A stretch of 23,538 nucleotides of DNA from Colwellia sp. (GCA_003521815.1 DPHE01000021.1:1-23538), one strand, 5' to 3'; positions 16,643-23,538 are shown, numbered from the stretch's first letter. Numbers and translations: made by a program. Notes: generated by a model not told the origin, from the letters alone.

Positions 16643-16691
16643 AAACGCGTAACTTATTTTCTATTCGTCATAGAAAATAAGTTACGCGTTT
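16643..16691 (-). terminator. Long hairpin terminator/attenuator between rpoZ and spoT
   Basis: Perfect 22-bp inverted repeat (arms 16643-16664 and 16670-16691, 5-nt loop, core ACGCGTAACTTATTTTC), beginning 28 nt after the rpoZ stop. On the minus strand the stem ends GCGTTT and continues TTTATTG, giving a six-T run, so it should act as an intrinsic terminator or attenuator. The stem is much longer than most intrinsic terminators. Confidence 0.85.
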
Positions 16692-16719
16692 ATAGGGTAA
16701 AGTAAGCGAGGTTGCTTGT

Positions 16720-17007
16720 TTAACCTAATTCTTGTGTTTGACCACCAACAATTGCCGCAACAGCATCTAACTCAGCAGTATCTTGCTGAATTTGTGCGTG
16801 GCGATCTGATGTATCCATTAAAGCATTGGTAATTAAACCCGCTTCAATTTCTCGCAAAGCCAATACGGTTGGTTTGTCATTTTCGACATCAACCAAAGGA
16901 TCTTTACCGCCCGTTGCAATTTGACGAGCACGACGTGATGCAACTAACACCAAATCAAAACGATTACCGACTTTTTCTACGGCATCTTCAACAGTTACGC
17001 GAGCCAT
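16720..17007 (-). CDS. rpoZ: RNA polymerase omega subunit
   Basis: Omega subunit, which helps fold and assemble the beta' subunit of RNA polymerase and in E. coli forms part of a ppGpp-binding site. The 95-residue protein has the complete conserved N-terminus MARVTVEDAVEKVGNRFDLV, the RRARQ and GGKDPLV segments, and the ALREIEAGLI helix. A strong GGAG ribosome site precedes the ATG. It lies between gmk and spoT as in E. coli; omega and SpoT are functionally linked through ppGpp. A near-palindrome upstream and a long terminator hairpin downstream suggest expression at least partly separate from its neighbours. Confidence 0.97.
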   Translation of the reverse strand: MARVTVEDAVEKVGNRFDLVLVASRRARQIATGGKDPLVDVENDKPTVLALREIEAGLITNALMDTSDRHAQIQQDTAELDAVAAIVGGQTQELG

Positions 17008-17135
17008 TTGGTCACTCCAACTAAATTTATAAAATAGCGCTGCATTTTACTGATCGATAGGTCATTTAGCAAGTAAAAGACTTTGTTCTAGCTAAAATCG
17101 TAGCGCTTTACTGTATATGTTCTCTGAATCTTCTA

Positions 17136-17161
17136 ATTTAGTAGCTCATGAGCCACTAAAT
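17136..17161. repeat. 26-bp near-perfect palindrome between gmk and rpoZ
   Basis: ATTTAGT-A-GCTCA at 17136-17148 mirrors TGAGC-C-ACTAAAT at 17149-17161 with one mismatch and no loop. A second small hairpin, TTCTCA/TGAGAA, lies beside it at about 17170-17186. Together they sit 48 nt or less after the gmk stop and could mark the gmk 3' end or a binding site before rpoZ. There is no T-run. Confidence 0.5.
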
Positions 17162-17208
17162 CATTTCCTTCTCACCTAATGAGAAATAACGCAATAGACT
17201 GGTTATGA

Positions 17209-17832
17209 CTAACAAATAAGCTCATTTAATAAAACAGTATGCTGTGCCACTTGTTGGTTGCGCGTTAATCGTTGATTATTCACTATGGTGGTTAAATCAG
17301 CCAAGGCCTGCTTAAAATCATCATTAATAATAATGTAATCAAATTCGTTAAAGTGAGAACATTCATCTTGCGCTTTCGCCATTCTACTGGCGATAACTTC
17401 TTCACTGTCTTGTCCCCTACCTCGTAAACGATTTTCTAACGCCTGTTTTGAGGGAGGGCTAATAAATACAGTAGTAACGGAAGGTTTTTTCAGGCGTACT
17501 TGTTGTGCACCTTGCCAGTCTATATCAAGAAAAACATCAATACCTTGAGAAAGCTGGTCATCAATTGCGGCTTCTGAGGTGCCATAATAATTCTCAAAAA
17601 CTTCAGCATATTCGTAAAAAGCATTATGGGTTATTTGTTCTTTAAACGTCGCCACCGAAACAAAGTGATAATGCTCACCCTCTTGTTCGCCTGGGCGAGG
17701 ATCTCGGGTAGTATGAGATACTGAAACCTGCATAGGCCTGCTTGATTCTTGTTCTAGTAATGCATTGATTAAACTAGATTTTCCAGCGCCACTAGGTGCT
17801 GAAAGAATAAATAAATTACCTGGTACAGTCAC
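17209..17832 (-). CDS. gmk: Guanylate kinase
   Basis: Converts GMP and ATP to GDP and ADP in the cytosol, supplying GDP/GTP and, through them, substrate for (p)ppGpp synthesis. The 207-residue protein (E. coli 207) has the P-loop SAPSGAGKSS at 11-20, the GMP-binding segment SVSHTTRDPRPGEQEGEHYHF, the FYEYAEVFENYYGT loop, the DIDWQGAQQVR strand and the LRGRGQDSEEVIASRM lid. The start is GTG with AAGGA about eight bases upstream. It heads the gmk-rpoZ-spoT group, with a 201-nt gap before rpoZ containing palindromes. Confidence 0.97.
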   Translation of the reverse strand: MTVPGNLFILSAPSGAGKSSLINALLEQESSRPMQVSVSHTTRDPRPGEQEGEHYHFVSVATFKEQITHNAFYEYAEVFENYYGTSEAAIDDQLSQGIDVFLDIDWQGAQQVRLKKPSVTTVFISPPSKQALENRLRGRGQDSEEVIASRMAKAQDECSHFNEFDYIIINDDFKQALADLTTIVNNQRLTRNQQVAQHTVLLNELIC

Positions 17833-17893
17833 AGTATTTTCCTTTACTTATTGTCATTCTAAGATTGACCCACAATATTGGGTTGACTGTTCA

Positions 17894-17918
17894 ACATCCT
17901 AAGCTTAGCTCAGGATGT
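17894..17918 (-). terminator. Candidate hairpin after the aminotransferase gene
   Basis: ACATCCT (17894-17900) and AGGATGT (17912-17918) pair around an 11-nt loop, 15 nt downstream of the aminotransferase stop. Only TGAAC follows on the minus strand, so termination would be weak. Confidence 0.35.
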
Positions 17919-17932
17919 GAGGTACAAAAGAC

Positions 17933-19123
17933 CTAAAGTACTTTAGCAATTGATTGCGCTAGGTAGTCAACATTACGGTTAGCAATACCAGCAATACTCA
18001 TGCGGCTAGAGCCAACCATATAAATGCTATATTCGTCTTGTAGTTGTTGAACTTGCGCAGGCGTTAAACCTAAGAAAGAGAACATGCCTGCTTGACGAGT
18101 AATAAAGCTAAAGTCGCGTGTTACACCGTTTTCTATTAATTTATCAACAATTAGCTGACGATTACCATTAATACGATTACGCATCTCAGCCAATTCTCGG
18201 TACCATTCATTGCGTAATTCATCTGAAGATAAAATCGTTTCAACAAGGGCTGCGCCGTGTGCTGGTGGCATAGAATAAATAACACGAACAATAGATAACA
18301 AGACTGAATTAGCAATATCCACTTGTAAGCTAGACTCACCAATAATAGTACAGCCGCCAATACGTTCACGGTACAAACCGAAGTTTTTTGAACATGAACT
18401 ACAAACAATCATTTCTTTTATAGACTCAGCAATTAAACGTAGGCCGTAAGCATCTTCGTCTAAACCTTGCCCAAAACCTTGGTATGCCATATCTAAAACA
18501 GGTAGAAAACCGACTGATTTTGCAACGTCAGTAACTTGTTGCCACTGTTCGTGATTTAAGTCCATACCACTAGGGTTATGACAACACGCGTGTAATAACA
18601 CGGCATCATCAGGCGACACTTGTTTAAGCGCAGCTAACATGCCATCAAAATCTAAATCTTTATTTTCGTAATCATAATAAGGGTAGGTTTTTACAATTAA
18701 ACCAGCAGCCTGAAATAAACCAGTATGGTTTGCCCATGTTGGGTTACTCACCCAAATAGTAGCGCCGGCTTTACATGATTTGATAAACTCAGCAGCAACA
18801 CGTAAGGAGCCAGTGCCACCGGGAGCAGAAATAGTTCGCGCACGATTTTCAGTTAATACTTTATGTGTTTCACCAAAAATAAGTTTAGCCATTTCGTCAT
18901 TAAAAAGGCTTGAACCGGTTGGTCCAATGTAAACTTTACTTGTTTCATTGTCCGTACGATACTGCTCAGCCGTTTTTACACAATTAAGCACGGTCGTTTC
19001 ACCGGCTTCATTTTTATAAACGCCAACACCCAAATCGATTTTTTTTGGGTTAGTATCTTCTCGGTATTTAGCTAATAGGCCTAAAATAGGATCGGCAGGC
19101 AGCGCTTTTAAGCTAGCAAACAT
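17933..19123 (-). CDS. Aspartate/aromatic amino acid aminotransferase (AspC/TyrB family)
   Basis: Class-I PLP aminotransferase, 396 residues like E. coli AspC. The Schiff-base lysine is K246 in SSCSKNFGLYRER. The PGGTG phosphate/cofactor loop, HNPSG for the PLP-facing Asn, DMAYQGFGQGLDEDA, the arginine of VRVIYSMPPAHGA that recognises the side-chain carboxylate, and a C-terminal SSRMSIAG arginine for the alpha-carboxylate are all present. It is closer to AspC in SKNFGLY and PPAHGA than to E. coli TyrB (SKIFSLY, PPNFGA), but substrate preference between aspartate and aromatic amino acids cannot be settled from sequence, so I give no symbol. Long leader (169 nt to the next gene) with hairpins. 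Confidence 0.93.
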   Translation of the reverse strand: MFASLKALPADPILGLLAKYREDTNPKKIDLGVGVYKNEAGETTVLNCVKTAEQYRTDNETSKVYIGPTGSSLFNDEMAKLIFGETHKVLTENRARTISAPGGTGSLRVAAEFIKSCKAGATIWVSNPTWANHTGLFQAAGLIVKTYPYYDYENKDLDFDGMLAALKQVSPDDAVLLHACCHNPSGMDLNHEQWQQVTDVAKSVGFLPVLDMAYQGFGQGLDEDAYGLRLIAESIKEMIVCSSCSKNFGLYRERIGGCTIIGESSLQVDIANSVLLSIVRVIYSMPPAHGAALVETILSSDELRNEWYRELAEMRNRINGNRQLIVDKLIENGVTRDFSFITRQAGMFSFLGLTPAQVQQLQDEYSIYMVGSSRMSIAGIANRNVDYLAQSIAKVL

Positions 19124-19146
19124 GGCTGAAATTTACCTTATATTTT

Positions 19147-19175
19147 AAGGGTTCAATGTTAATGAATTAACCCTT
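19147..19175 (+). other. Hairpin in the aminotransferase leader
   Basis: AAGGGTT (19147-19153) pairs with AACCCTT (19169-19175) and is followed on the plus strand by TTTATT. A competing stem GTTAAT/ATTAAC sits in and across its loop (19158-19171). It lies just upstream of the minus-strand aminotransferase start. The T-run is on the plus strand, where no gene needs terminating, so a role in the minus-strand leader RNA or as a barrier to antisense transcription is possible. Confidence 0.35.
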
Positions 19176-19234
19176 TTTATTGAAAGAAATAATTAAAATG
19201 CAAGCATAGCTTAAAAGTGCATCAAAATTAAGGA

Positions 19235-19252
19235 TTTTAATGCATATTTACA
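19235..19252. promoter_or_regulatory. Weak TyrR-box-like site upstream of the aminotransferase
   Basis: TTTTAA-N6-TTTACA compared with the TyrR consensus TGTAAA-N6-TTTACA: one half perfect, the other 4/6. It is 112 nt or more upstream of the aminotransferase start. Suggestive only because E. coli tyrB is a TyrR target. Confidence 0.15.
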
Positions 19253-19292
19253 GACTAATTATTCCAGTATGCGGGTAGGGTTTGTTTTAGCC

Positions 19293-20003
19293 TTAAAAAT
19301 TATTCGTTAGCGCGGCAATTAAACCAATTAAGCCACCAAAAATCCCACCCCAAACCACCAGCCAACCTAAGTGCTTTTTGATCATCGCTTGAATGATTTC
19401 TTTCACTAGTTTTGGTGTTAATTCATTGAGGCGCTTTTCAATAATATCTCTCACTTTTTCCTGCATATTCGCAATCATATCAGGTTGTTCTAATTCGTCG
19501 CGTAATAAAGCACTAAACTGCTCACTTTGGGTTATGTCTTGAATGGACACTTTCATCTTTTCAATAAAAGGCTCTTTCATCGGTTGCAATGCTTCAGTGC
19601 CACCGACCATCGCGAGCATGGGGGCAAATGAGGAGTTTTCTATGACCGAAACTAAACTGTCGAAAGCCGGTGATAAGTCTACCTTTTCTATGATGGGACT
19701 CAAATCAATAGGCGCGGCAGTACCTGAGCGACTTGATAAAAAACGGTCGATATTTTCTTTGGTAAAAAATTGCTCCATCATTAACTGACGAATGGCTAAT
19801 TTGAAATCTTCAAACCGTGCAGGAATAACACCTGAACCGTATAGCCCTGGAACTTTTTCGAAAAGCATGTGGATTGCTAGCCAATTAGTGATAGCGCCGG
19901 ATAAGGCAAATAAACCGACAGTAAAGATGAGGTGTTGTTGTGAAACGTAGCCTATCAGTGTTGCCATCAAGGCGATTATATTGGTGGTGATACTTTTATT
20001 CAC
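19293..20003 (-). CDS. DUF445 family inner-membrane protein
   Basis: A 236-residue protein of the DUF445 family (YheB/YjiN-type). Hydrophobic segments lie at about 9-22 and 25-48, the second containing the family stretch GAITNWLAIHMLF followed by EKVPGLYGSGVIP. A long, charged, helical middle part runs about 60-205, and a C-terminal membrane segment LGWLVVWGGIFGGLIGLIA spans about 212-232. This predicts an inner-membrane protein with a large soluble domain held between membrane anchors. No function is established for the family that I can apply. It lies between greB and the aminotransferase gene on the same strand, with separate gaps (81 and 169 nt), so an operon is uncertain. Confidence 0.88.
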   Translation of the reverse strand: MNKSITTNIIALMATLIGYVSQQHLIFTVGLFALSGAITNWLAIHMLFEKVPGLYGSGVIPARFEDFKLAIRQLMMEQFFTKENIDRFLSSRSGTAAPIDLSPIIEKVDLSPAFDSLVSVIENSSFAPMLAMVGGTEALQPMKEPFIEKMKVSIQDITQSEQFSALLRDELEQPDMIANMQEKVRDIIEKRLNELTPKLVKEIIQAMIKKHLGWLVVWGGIFGGLIGLIAALTNNF

Positions 20004-20084
20004 AGTATATTCCGTAGTTTGAATTCGCTTGGCTATAAACGCTATGATAGCATTGAATTTACCTCGCTAAAATGATGATTGGTA

Positions 20085-20564
20085 TTATGTTTTTTCATAC
20101 GTGATTAAATTAATAGACCATTCTTTCAGGCCTTCAGGCGTCATGACACTCAGGTCATCATCTACCTGTTTTTTAATAAGCGCGCGTGCCATCGGTGAAT
20201 CTATTGAAATATAACCTTTAGCATCCCCATAAATCTCCTCTGGGCCGACAATTCTAAATCTTTTAATGTCTCCGGCTTCATTTTCTATTTCTACCCACGC
20301 ACCAAAAAAAATCTTACCTTCTTGTTGAGGCGAGTAGTCAACAATGGTCAGATCAGGTAACAGTTTTCTCAAAAACCTTACTCTGCTATCAATTTGACGT
20401 AAAACACGTTTATTAAAATGGTAATCCGCATTTTCTGAACGGTCACCCAAACTGGCAGCCCAAGAGACAATCTTTGTTATTTTTGGTCGCTTAACCTTCC
20501 ATAGATGATCGTGCTCTTTTTGCAGTTTTTCGTAACCAGCGCGGGTAATTAATTTAGTTTTCAC
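20085..20564 (-). CDS. greB: Transcript cleavage factor GreB
   Basis: Binds backtracked RNA polymerase through the secondary channel and stimulates cleavage of the nascent RNA. The 159-residue protein matches E. coli GreB: N-terminal coiled coil starting MKTKLITRAGYEKL, acidic tip with D41 and E44 in SLGDRSENAD, then the GreB-type IVDYSPQQEGKIFFGAWVE and the C-terminal globular motif YISIDSPMARALIKK. The LWKVKRP and FFGAWVE segments favour GreB over GreA. It is divergent from the esterase gene; its 5' region contains a perfect 10-bp inverted repeat. Confidence 0.97.
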   Translation of the reverse strand: MKTKLITRAGYEKLQKEHDHLWKVKRPKITKIVSWAASLGDRSENADYHFNKRVLRQIDSRVRFLRKLLPDLTIVDYSPQQEGKIFFGAWVEIENEAGDIKRFRIVGPEEIYGDAKGYISIDSPMARALIKKQVDDDLSVMTPEGLKEWSINLITYEKT

Positions 20565-20585
20565 AACATTACTCGTTATTAAAAG

Positions 20586-20653
20586 GTGATTAAAGCCTAT
20601 TTATTTAACACGCCATCATGATACACCTATATTAGCGCTTTTACTTTAATCAC
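20586..20653. repeat. Spaced inverted repeat upstream of greB
   Basis: GTGATTAAAG (20586-20595) and CTTTAATCAC (20644-20653) are perfect 10-bp inverted arms, 48 nt apart, starting 21 nt before the greB ATG. In the greB leader RNA they could form a long-range stem; as DNA they could be operator halves. Confidence 0.4.
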
Positions 20654-20800
20654 GGTTGTGAGTAGTACATTTTTTTTTGGTAGCTTCTTTTTGCCAGAAA
20701 CGGCAAACTATAAACGCTCCAGCTGAATCATGCACCTTCAAGTGGAACGGATATATAAGAACTTAACAGGAAAATTAGCGTCTGAATAAGAGGAGTTATC

Positions 20801-21730
20801 ATGCGAGGCATACTATCAGCTAAACTGAGTGGATTGATTGAGCAAGCCAATCTTGCGGCTAAAGAAGCAAAAGAAAATGGTGTACAACTTACGCCGAGTT
20901 TAGTACGTGAAAATATTGAAAAACTGAGTGTGTTTATTGGTGAAGGGCCTGATTTAGCTTTTGTTCAAGAAAGTGCTTTTACTACACCTACTCATCGTAT
21001 TCCCGTTAGAATTTATAGTCCTGATCCAGAAAAAAGTTTACCTGTTGTTATACATTATCACGGTGGCGGTCATTTATGTGGGAGCATTGCGTTATATGAC
21101 CCGATTAGTCGAAAAATAGCGAAAGCCGGTAATTGCGTTGTTATTGCTGTGGAATATAGGCTCGCGCCAGAATTCCCCTACCCAGCAGGTATTGATGATA
21201 GCCAATACGCATTAGAACATTATCAAGAGGTTTTATCGGACGTAAAGTTTAATCAGCAATTAATTATTGCGGGTGACAGTGCTGGCGCGGCTATTTGTAC
21301 AACGTTGGCTAGTAAAAATATTGGTAATTCTACAGTTAACATTGATAAGCAAATTCTTGTTTACCCTAGCGTAGATTACACTATGAGCAGTGACTCTATT
21401 GAAGAAAATGGCACGGGATTTTTATTAGAAAAAGAAAAAATGATCTGGTATTTTAACTGCTATTTTCAAGATAAAGTACTGGCTAAACAGGCATCGCCCT
21501 TGTTTATGCCAATGGCGAGCAGTATGCCTCAAACCCTTATTTTTACGGCGGGCTGTGATCCCCTAAGAGATGAAAGTTATGCTTATGCTCAGGCGCTAGA
21601 GAAAGCGGGAGTAAAAGTAGAAGAATATACCTTTGATGGGATGATTCATGCTTATATGTTACTTGATAGTTTTGTTAAAAGTGAATGTGATGAAACTTAT
21701 CGAATGATGGGTGGGTTTATTCATTCATAG
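20801..21730 (+). CDS. Alpha/beta hydrolase, hormone-sensitive-lipase (family IV) esterase
   Basis: A 309-residue alpha/beta-hydrolase (fold-3) of the HSL or family IV esterase group, probably hydrolysing short-chain esters. The oxyanion-hole motif HGGG is at 87-90, the nucleophile elbow GDSAG has Ser160, Asp253 lies in CDPLRDE, and His283 in GMIHAYM completes the triad. VEYRLAPEFPYPAGIDD is the usual family IV segment after the oxyanion loop. No signal peptide is seen, so it should be cytoplasmic; the natural substrate is unknown. A strong AAGAGGAG ribosome site is five bases before the ATG. It is the only plus-strand gene in this part and stands alone between greB and a REP-like element. 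Confidence 0.92.
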   Translation: MRGILSAKLSGLIEQANLAAKEAKENGVQLTPSLVRENIEKLSVFIGEGPDLAFVQESAFTTPTHRIPVRIYSPDPEKSLPVVIHYHGGGHLCGSIALYDPISRKIAKAGNCVVIAVEYRLAPEFPYPAGIDDSQYALEHYQEVLSDVKFNQQLIIAGDSAGAAICTTLASKNIGNSTVNIDKQILVYPSVDYTMSSDSIEENGTGFLLEKEKMIWYFNCYFQDKVLAKQASPLFMPMASSMPQTLIFTAGCDPLRDESYAYAQALEKAGVKVEEYTFDGMIHAYMLLDSFVKSECDETYRMMGGFIHS

Positions 21731-21780
21731 TATTACTTGCCTATGTACTTTAGTCAGGAGTGTATTAATAATGTGATTTT

Positions 21781-22006
21781 CGACTGCACCCTTCGACTGC
21801 TTCGCGCTCAGGGCGAACGGAGATGCTCAGGGCGAACGGTTTATGGTTTGACTGACCACGCCACGCTCCAAAGCGGTGCTAGTGAGTATTCCCACGTCTC
21901 CGTTCATCCTGAGCCTGTCGAAGGAGTTAAGCACGGCTGAAATGACATTCTTTCTTAATAATAAATTTTTCCTGATTGATCTACATTGGCATGTATTATT
22001 AGGTAT
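21781..22006 (-). repeat. REP/MITE-like element, copy B
   Basis: Inverted relative to copy A. Read on the minus strand it begins ATACCTAATAA near 22006, then has the shared head with ATGTAGATCAAT (21975-21986) and GAAAGAATGT (21945-21954). A REP-like unit CTTCGACAGGCTCAGGATGA lies within 21898-21926, followed after about 60 nt by the opposite unit. There the 15-mer GCTCAGGGCGAACGG occurs twice (21806-21820 and 21825-21839). This explains most of the 391-nt gap after the esterase gene; nothing in it codes for a credible protein. Confidence 0.8.
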
Positions 22007-22041
22007 CTGAGAGATAAGTATATGAGGAATATAAAGTAATG

Positions 22042-22068
22042 TTAGTGGATGATCTGCTCACCCACTAA
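22042..22068 (-). terminator. Candidate terminator of the CMD-family gene
   Basis: As minus-strand RNA, TTAGTGGGTGA pairs with TCATCCACTAA (11 pairs including one G-U) around the loop GCAGA, 54 nt after the stop. Only CATTACTTT follows, so it is a moderate candidate. Confidence 0.5.
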
Positions 22069-22121
22069 ATAAGAAGTTTGTCATCATGGCGCTTTCATCA
22101 CGACGTTTTATAACCGTTGAG

Positions 22122-22475
22122 TTACAGAACCTCTTTTGCCGCTCTAAAGGCTTCTTGTGCTGCAGGCGCACCACAATAAACGGCACTGTGTAATAATACT
22201 TCACGAATTTCTTCTTTAGTTGCGCCATTATTGAGTGCGCCGCGAATGTGACCTTTGAGTTCTTGTGGCGCTTTTAATGCAGCTAACATAGCAATGGTGA
22301 CTAAACTACGCGTTTTACGATCTAGCCCTTCTCTTTGCCATGTTGATCCCCAACCATGGTCGTTGATGTAATCTTGCATCGGCTGGGTGAAATCATCAGT
22401 ATTATTCAACGCGCGATCAACAAATTCATCGCCCATTACTTCTCGGCGAATTTGTTCACCTGATATCTTAGTCAT
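22122..22475 (-). CDS. Carboxymuconolactone decarboxylase (CMD) family protein
   Basis: A 117-residue small helical CMD-family protein, closest in pattern to gamma-carboxymuconolactone decarboxylase (PcaC-type). It has a GWGSTW...GLDRKTRSLVTIAML N-terminal part, then QELKGHIRGALNNGATKEEIREVLLHSAVYCGAPAAQEAF with H76, H96 and a single C101. The AhpD-type CxxC redox pair is absent, which argues against a peroxidase-partner role. No other protocatechuate-pathway gene is in the window, so the PcaC reaction is not supported by context and the substrate is left open. A good AGGA ribosome site precedes the ATG. Terminator-like hairpins flank it, so it is likely monocistronic. Confidence 0.88.
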   Translation of the reverse strand: MTKISGEQIRREVMGDEFVDRALNNTDDFTQPMQDYINDHGWGSTWQREGLDRKTRSLVTIAMLAALKAPQELKGHIRGALNNGATKEEIREVLLHSAVYCGAPAAQEAFRAAKEVL

Positions 22476-22490
22476 ATTATTTTCCTCATA

Positions 22491-22530
22491 AAAATAAAGC
22501 CTCGGGTATTATAACGTGAGGCTTTATTTT
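22491..22530 (-). terminator. Intrinsic terminator after the M17 peptidase gene (possibly bidirectional)
   Basis: Perfect 13-bp stem, AAAATAAAGCCTC (22491-22503) with GAGGCTTTATTTT (22518-22530), 14-nt loop, 30 nt downstream of the peptidase stop. On the minus strand the arm ends in TTTT plus one further T. It ends only about 15 nt before the CMD-family start, so the CMD transcript may begin inside or just after it. Confidence 0.82.
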
Positions 22531-22560
22531 GTCGTTAACATTTTTAAATTTTATGATTCG

Positions 22561-23538
22561 TTATTTATATTGTGTTTGTAAATAATCAAACACGGCACGT
22601 ATGCCGAAAGCTTCGCCACCTAAAGGCCGACCCGATAAAGTCCGAACATTAAATGCCATCACATCAAAATGTACCCAATTAGTTTCCTTACGAATAAATT
22701 TCTGTAAATAAAGCGCGGCTGTAATCGCTCCACCAAAAGGAGTAGTTGAGCAGTTAGCCATATCGGCAATAGTACTTTTAAATAGGTCGTTATAAGGTTG
22801 ATAAAGCGGCATACGCCAAACGGGATCACTGATTTTACTGCCAGCGTTGGTGATACCTGCTGCAATCTCATCACAGGTTGAAAAAAAGCCGGGTAATTCT
22901 GTTCCTAACGCCACTCGCATAGCACCTGTTAATGTCGCAAAATCGATGATTAACTCGGGTGACTCTTGATCTGCTTCGGTTAATGCATCACATAAGACTA
23001 AGCGACCTTCGGCATCTGTATTGTCTATTTCTACCGTCAAACCACTGCGCGTGGTTAGTACATCACCGGGTCGCATGGCATTGTTTGATACTGCATTTTC
23101 AACTGCCGGAATTAAGACGCGTAAATTAATCGGTAACTTATGCGACATAATTAAGTGCGCTAAACCCAGTACATGAGCAGAGCCACCCATGTCTTTTTTC
23201 ATATTGCGCATACCGGCAGACGGTTTTAAATCTAACCCACCGCTATCAAAACATACCCCTTTACCCACTAAGGTAATTTTAGGGTGCTGTTTGTTACCCC
23301 AAGTTAAATCAATCAAACGGGGTTGGTGAGCACTTGCACGCCCAACCGCATGTATGGTTGGATAGTTTTGGGTTAGCAAATCTTCGCCAATAATTTGTTT
23401 GAGTATTCCACCAAAATTATCCGCCAGTGCTTGTGCGCTTTCACCTAACTCTTTGGGCATCATATCCGCAGCAGGTGTATTGATTAAGTCACGCACTAAA
23501 GCCGTTGCCTCCGCATACTTTATCGCGCTATCCACTAG
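22561..23538 (-). CDS. M17 leucyl aminopeptidase family protein (5' end outside the window)
   Basis: C-terminal catalytic part of an M17 di-metal aminopeptidase that removes N-terminal residues from peptides. The frame remains open through the last base (preceding codon CTA), so the gene continues beyond the window; the GTG at 23535 is internal. Visible family features are the ARDLINTPA-like VRDLINTPAADMMPKEL, the metal/catalytic-lysine motif VGKGVCFDSGGLDLKP, KKDMGGSAHVLG, PAVENAVSNNAMRPGDV, the M17 signature NTDAEGRLVL, and C-terminal GGAITAALYLQKF and GGEAFGIR. All expected metal ligands appear present. Which M17 subgroup (PepA-, PepB- or another) cannot be decided without the N-terminus, so no symbol is given. 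Confidence 0.93.
   Translation of the reverse strand, partial: LVDSAIKYAEATALVRDLINTPAADMMPKELGESAQALADNFGGILKQIIGEDLLTQNYPTIHAVGRASAHQPRLIDLTWGNKQHPKITLVGKGVCFDSGGLDLKPSAGMRNMKKDMGGSAHVLGLAHLIMSHKLPINLRVLIPAVENAVSNNAMRPGDVLTTRSGLTVEIDNTDAEGRLVLCDALTEADQESPELIIDFATLTGAMRVALGTELPGFFSTCDEIAAGITNAGSKISDPVWRMPLYQPYNDLFKSTIADMANCSTTPFGGAITAALYLQKFIRKETNWVHFDVMAFNVRTLSGRPLGGEAFGIRAVFDYLQTQYK

Noticed and set aside
21737..21940. 67-codon plus-strand ORF after the esterase gene
   Set aside because: It lies mostly in the REP-like element; its HPEPVEG stretch is the usual translation of such repeats, and it has no ribosome-binding site or domain.
22122..22475. AhpD-like alkylhydroperoxidase as identity of the CMD-family gene
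   Set aside because: The CxxC redox motif is missing; only one cysteine (C101) is present.
1..23538. CRISPR array, prophage, transposon, defence or biosynthetic cluster
   Set aside because: No spaced direct repeats, integrase, transposase, phage or modular enzyme genes are visible; nearly every coding frame is a recognisable housekeeping family.

Overview
The window reads as a stretch of core chromosome from an AT-rich marine gammaproteobacterium. Proteins such as SpoT, PolA, RsmJ, GreB, PrlC and FtnA align almost without gaps with what I remember of their E. coli counterparts, and the base composition fits Colwelliaceae/Alteromonadales (Colwellia or Thalassotalea-like). The genus is an inference; no rRNA is present to settle it.

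Left block (1-7401), mostly minus strand: a YhiN/HI0933 flavoprotein, ferritin ftnA with a clear intrinsic terminator, a 51-codon Cys-rich small gene, rsmJ, a divergent Tag-like DNA glycosylase and prlC. gor (glutathione reductase) is divergent from prlC. The last four minus-strand genes are packed head to tail (1-nt overlap, 4-nt gap, 39-nt gap) and look like one operon. The set yhiN/rsmJ/prlC/gor recalls the E. coli gor-prlC neighbourhood.

Middle block (7402-17832): a 569-nt gene-free region with two perfect DnaA boxes and several inverted repeats leads into polA. polA converges on recG across a REP-like palindromic element. The minus strand then carries the classical gmk-rpoZ-spoT-trmH-recG series, with ridA between spoT and trmH. 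It is not one uninterrupted unit: a 22-bp perfect hairpin with a T-run lies between rpoZ and spoT, a 15-bp perfect hairpin between ridA and trmH, and a near-palindrome between gmk and rpoZ.

Right block (17833-23538): an AspC/TyrB-type aminotransferase, a DUF445 membrane protein and greB on the minus strand; a hormone-sensitive-lipase-type esterase on the plus strand; a second, inverted copy of the REP-like element; a carboxymuconolactone decarboxylase-family protein; and the C-terminal part of an M17 leucyl aminopeptidase cut by the window edge.

Together the genes cover DNA replication and repair (polA, recG, Tag-like), the stringent response and transcription (spoT, rpoZ, greB), nucleotide and amino-acid metabolism (gmk, aspC-like, ridA), RNA modification (rsmJ, trmH), peptide turnover (prlC, M17) and iron/redox homeostasis (ftnA, gor). 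I found no prophage, defence island, CRISPR, transposase, tRNA or rRNA, and nothing that looks like a new multi-gene system. What deserves a second look is small: the short Cys-rich gene, the DnaA boxes before polA, the paired REP-like elements with a conserved non-palindromic head, the intergenic hairpins, and the Tag-like protein that lacks the expected catalytic and zinc residues.
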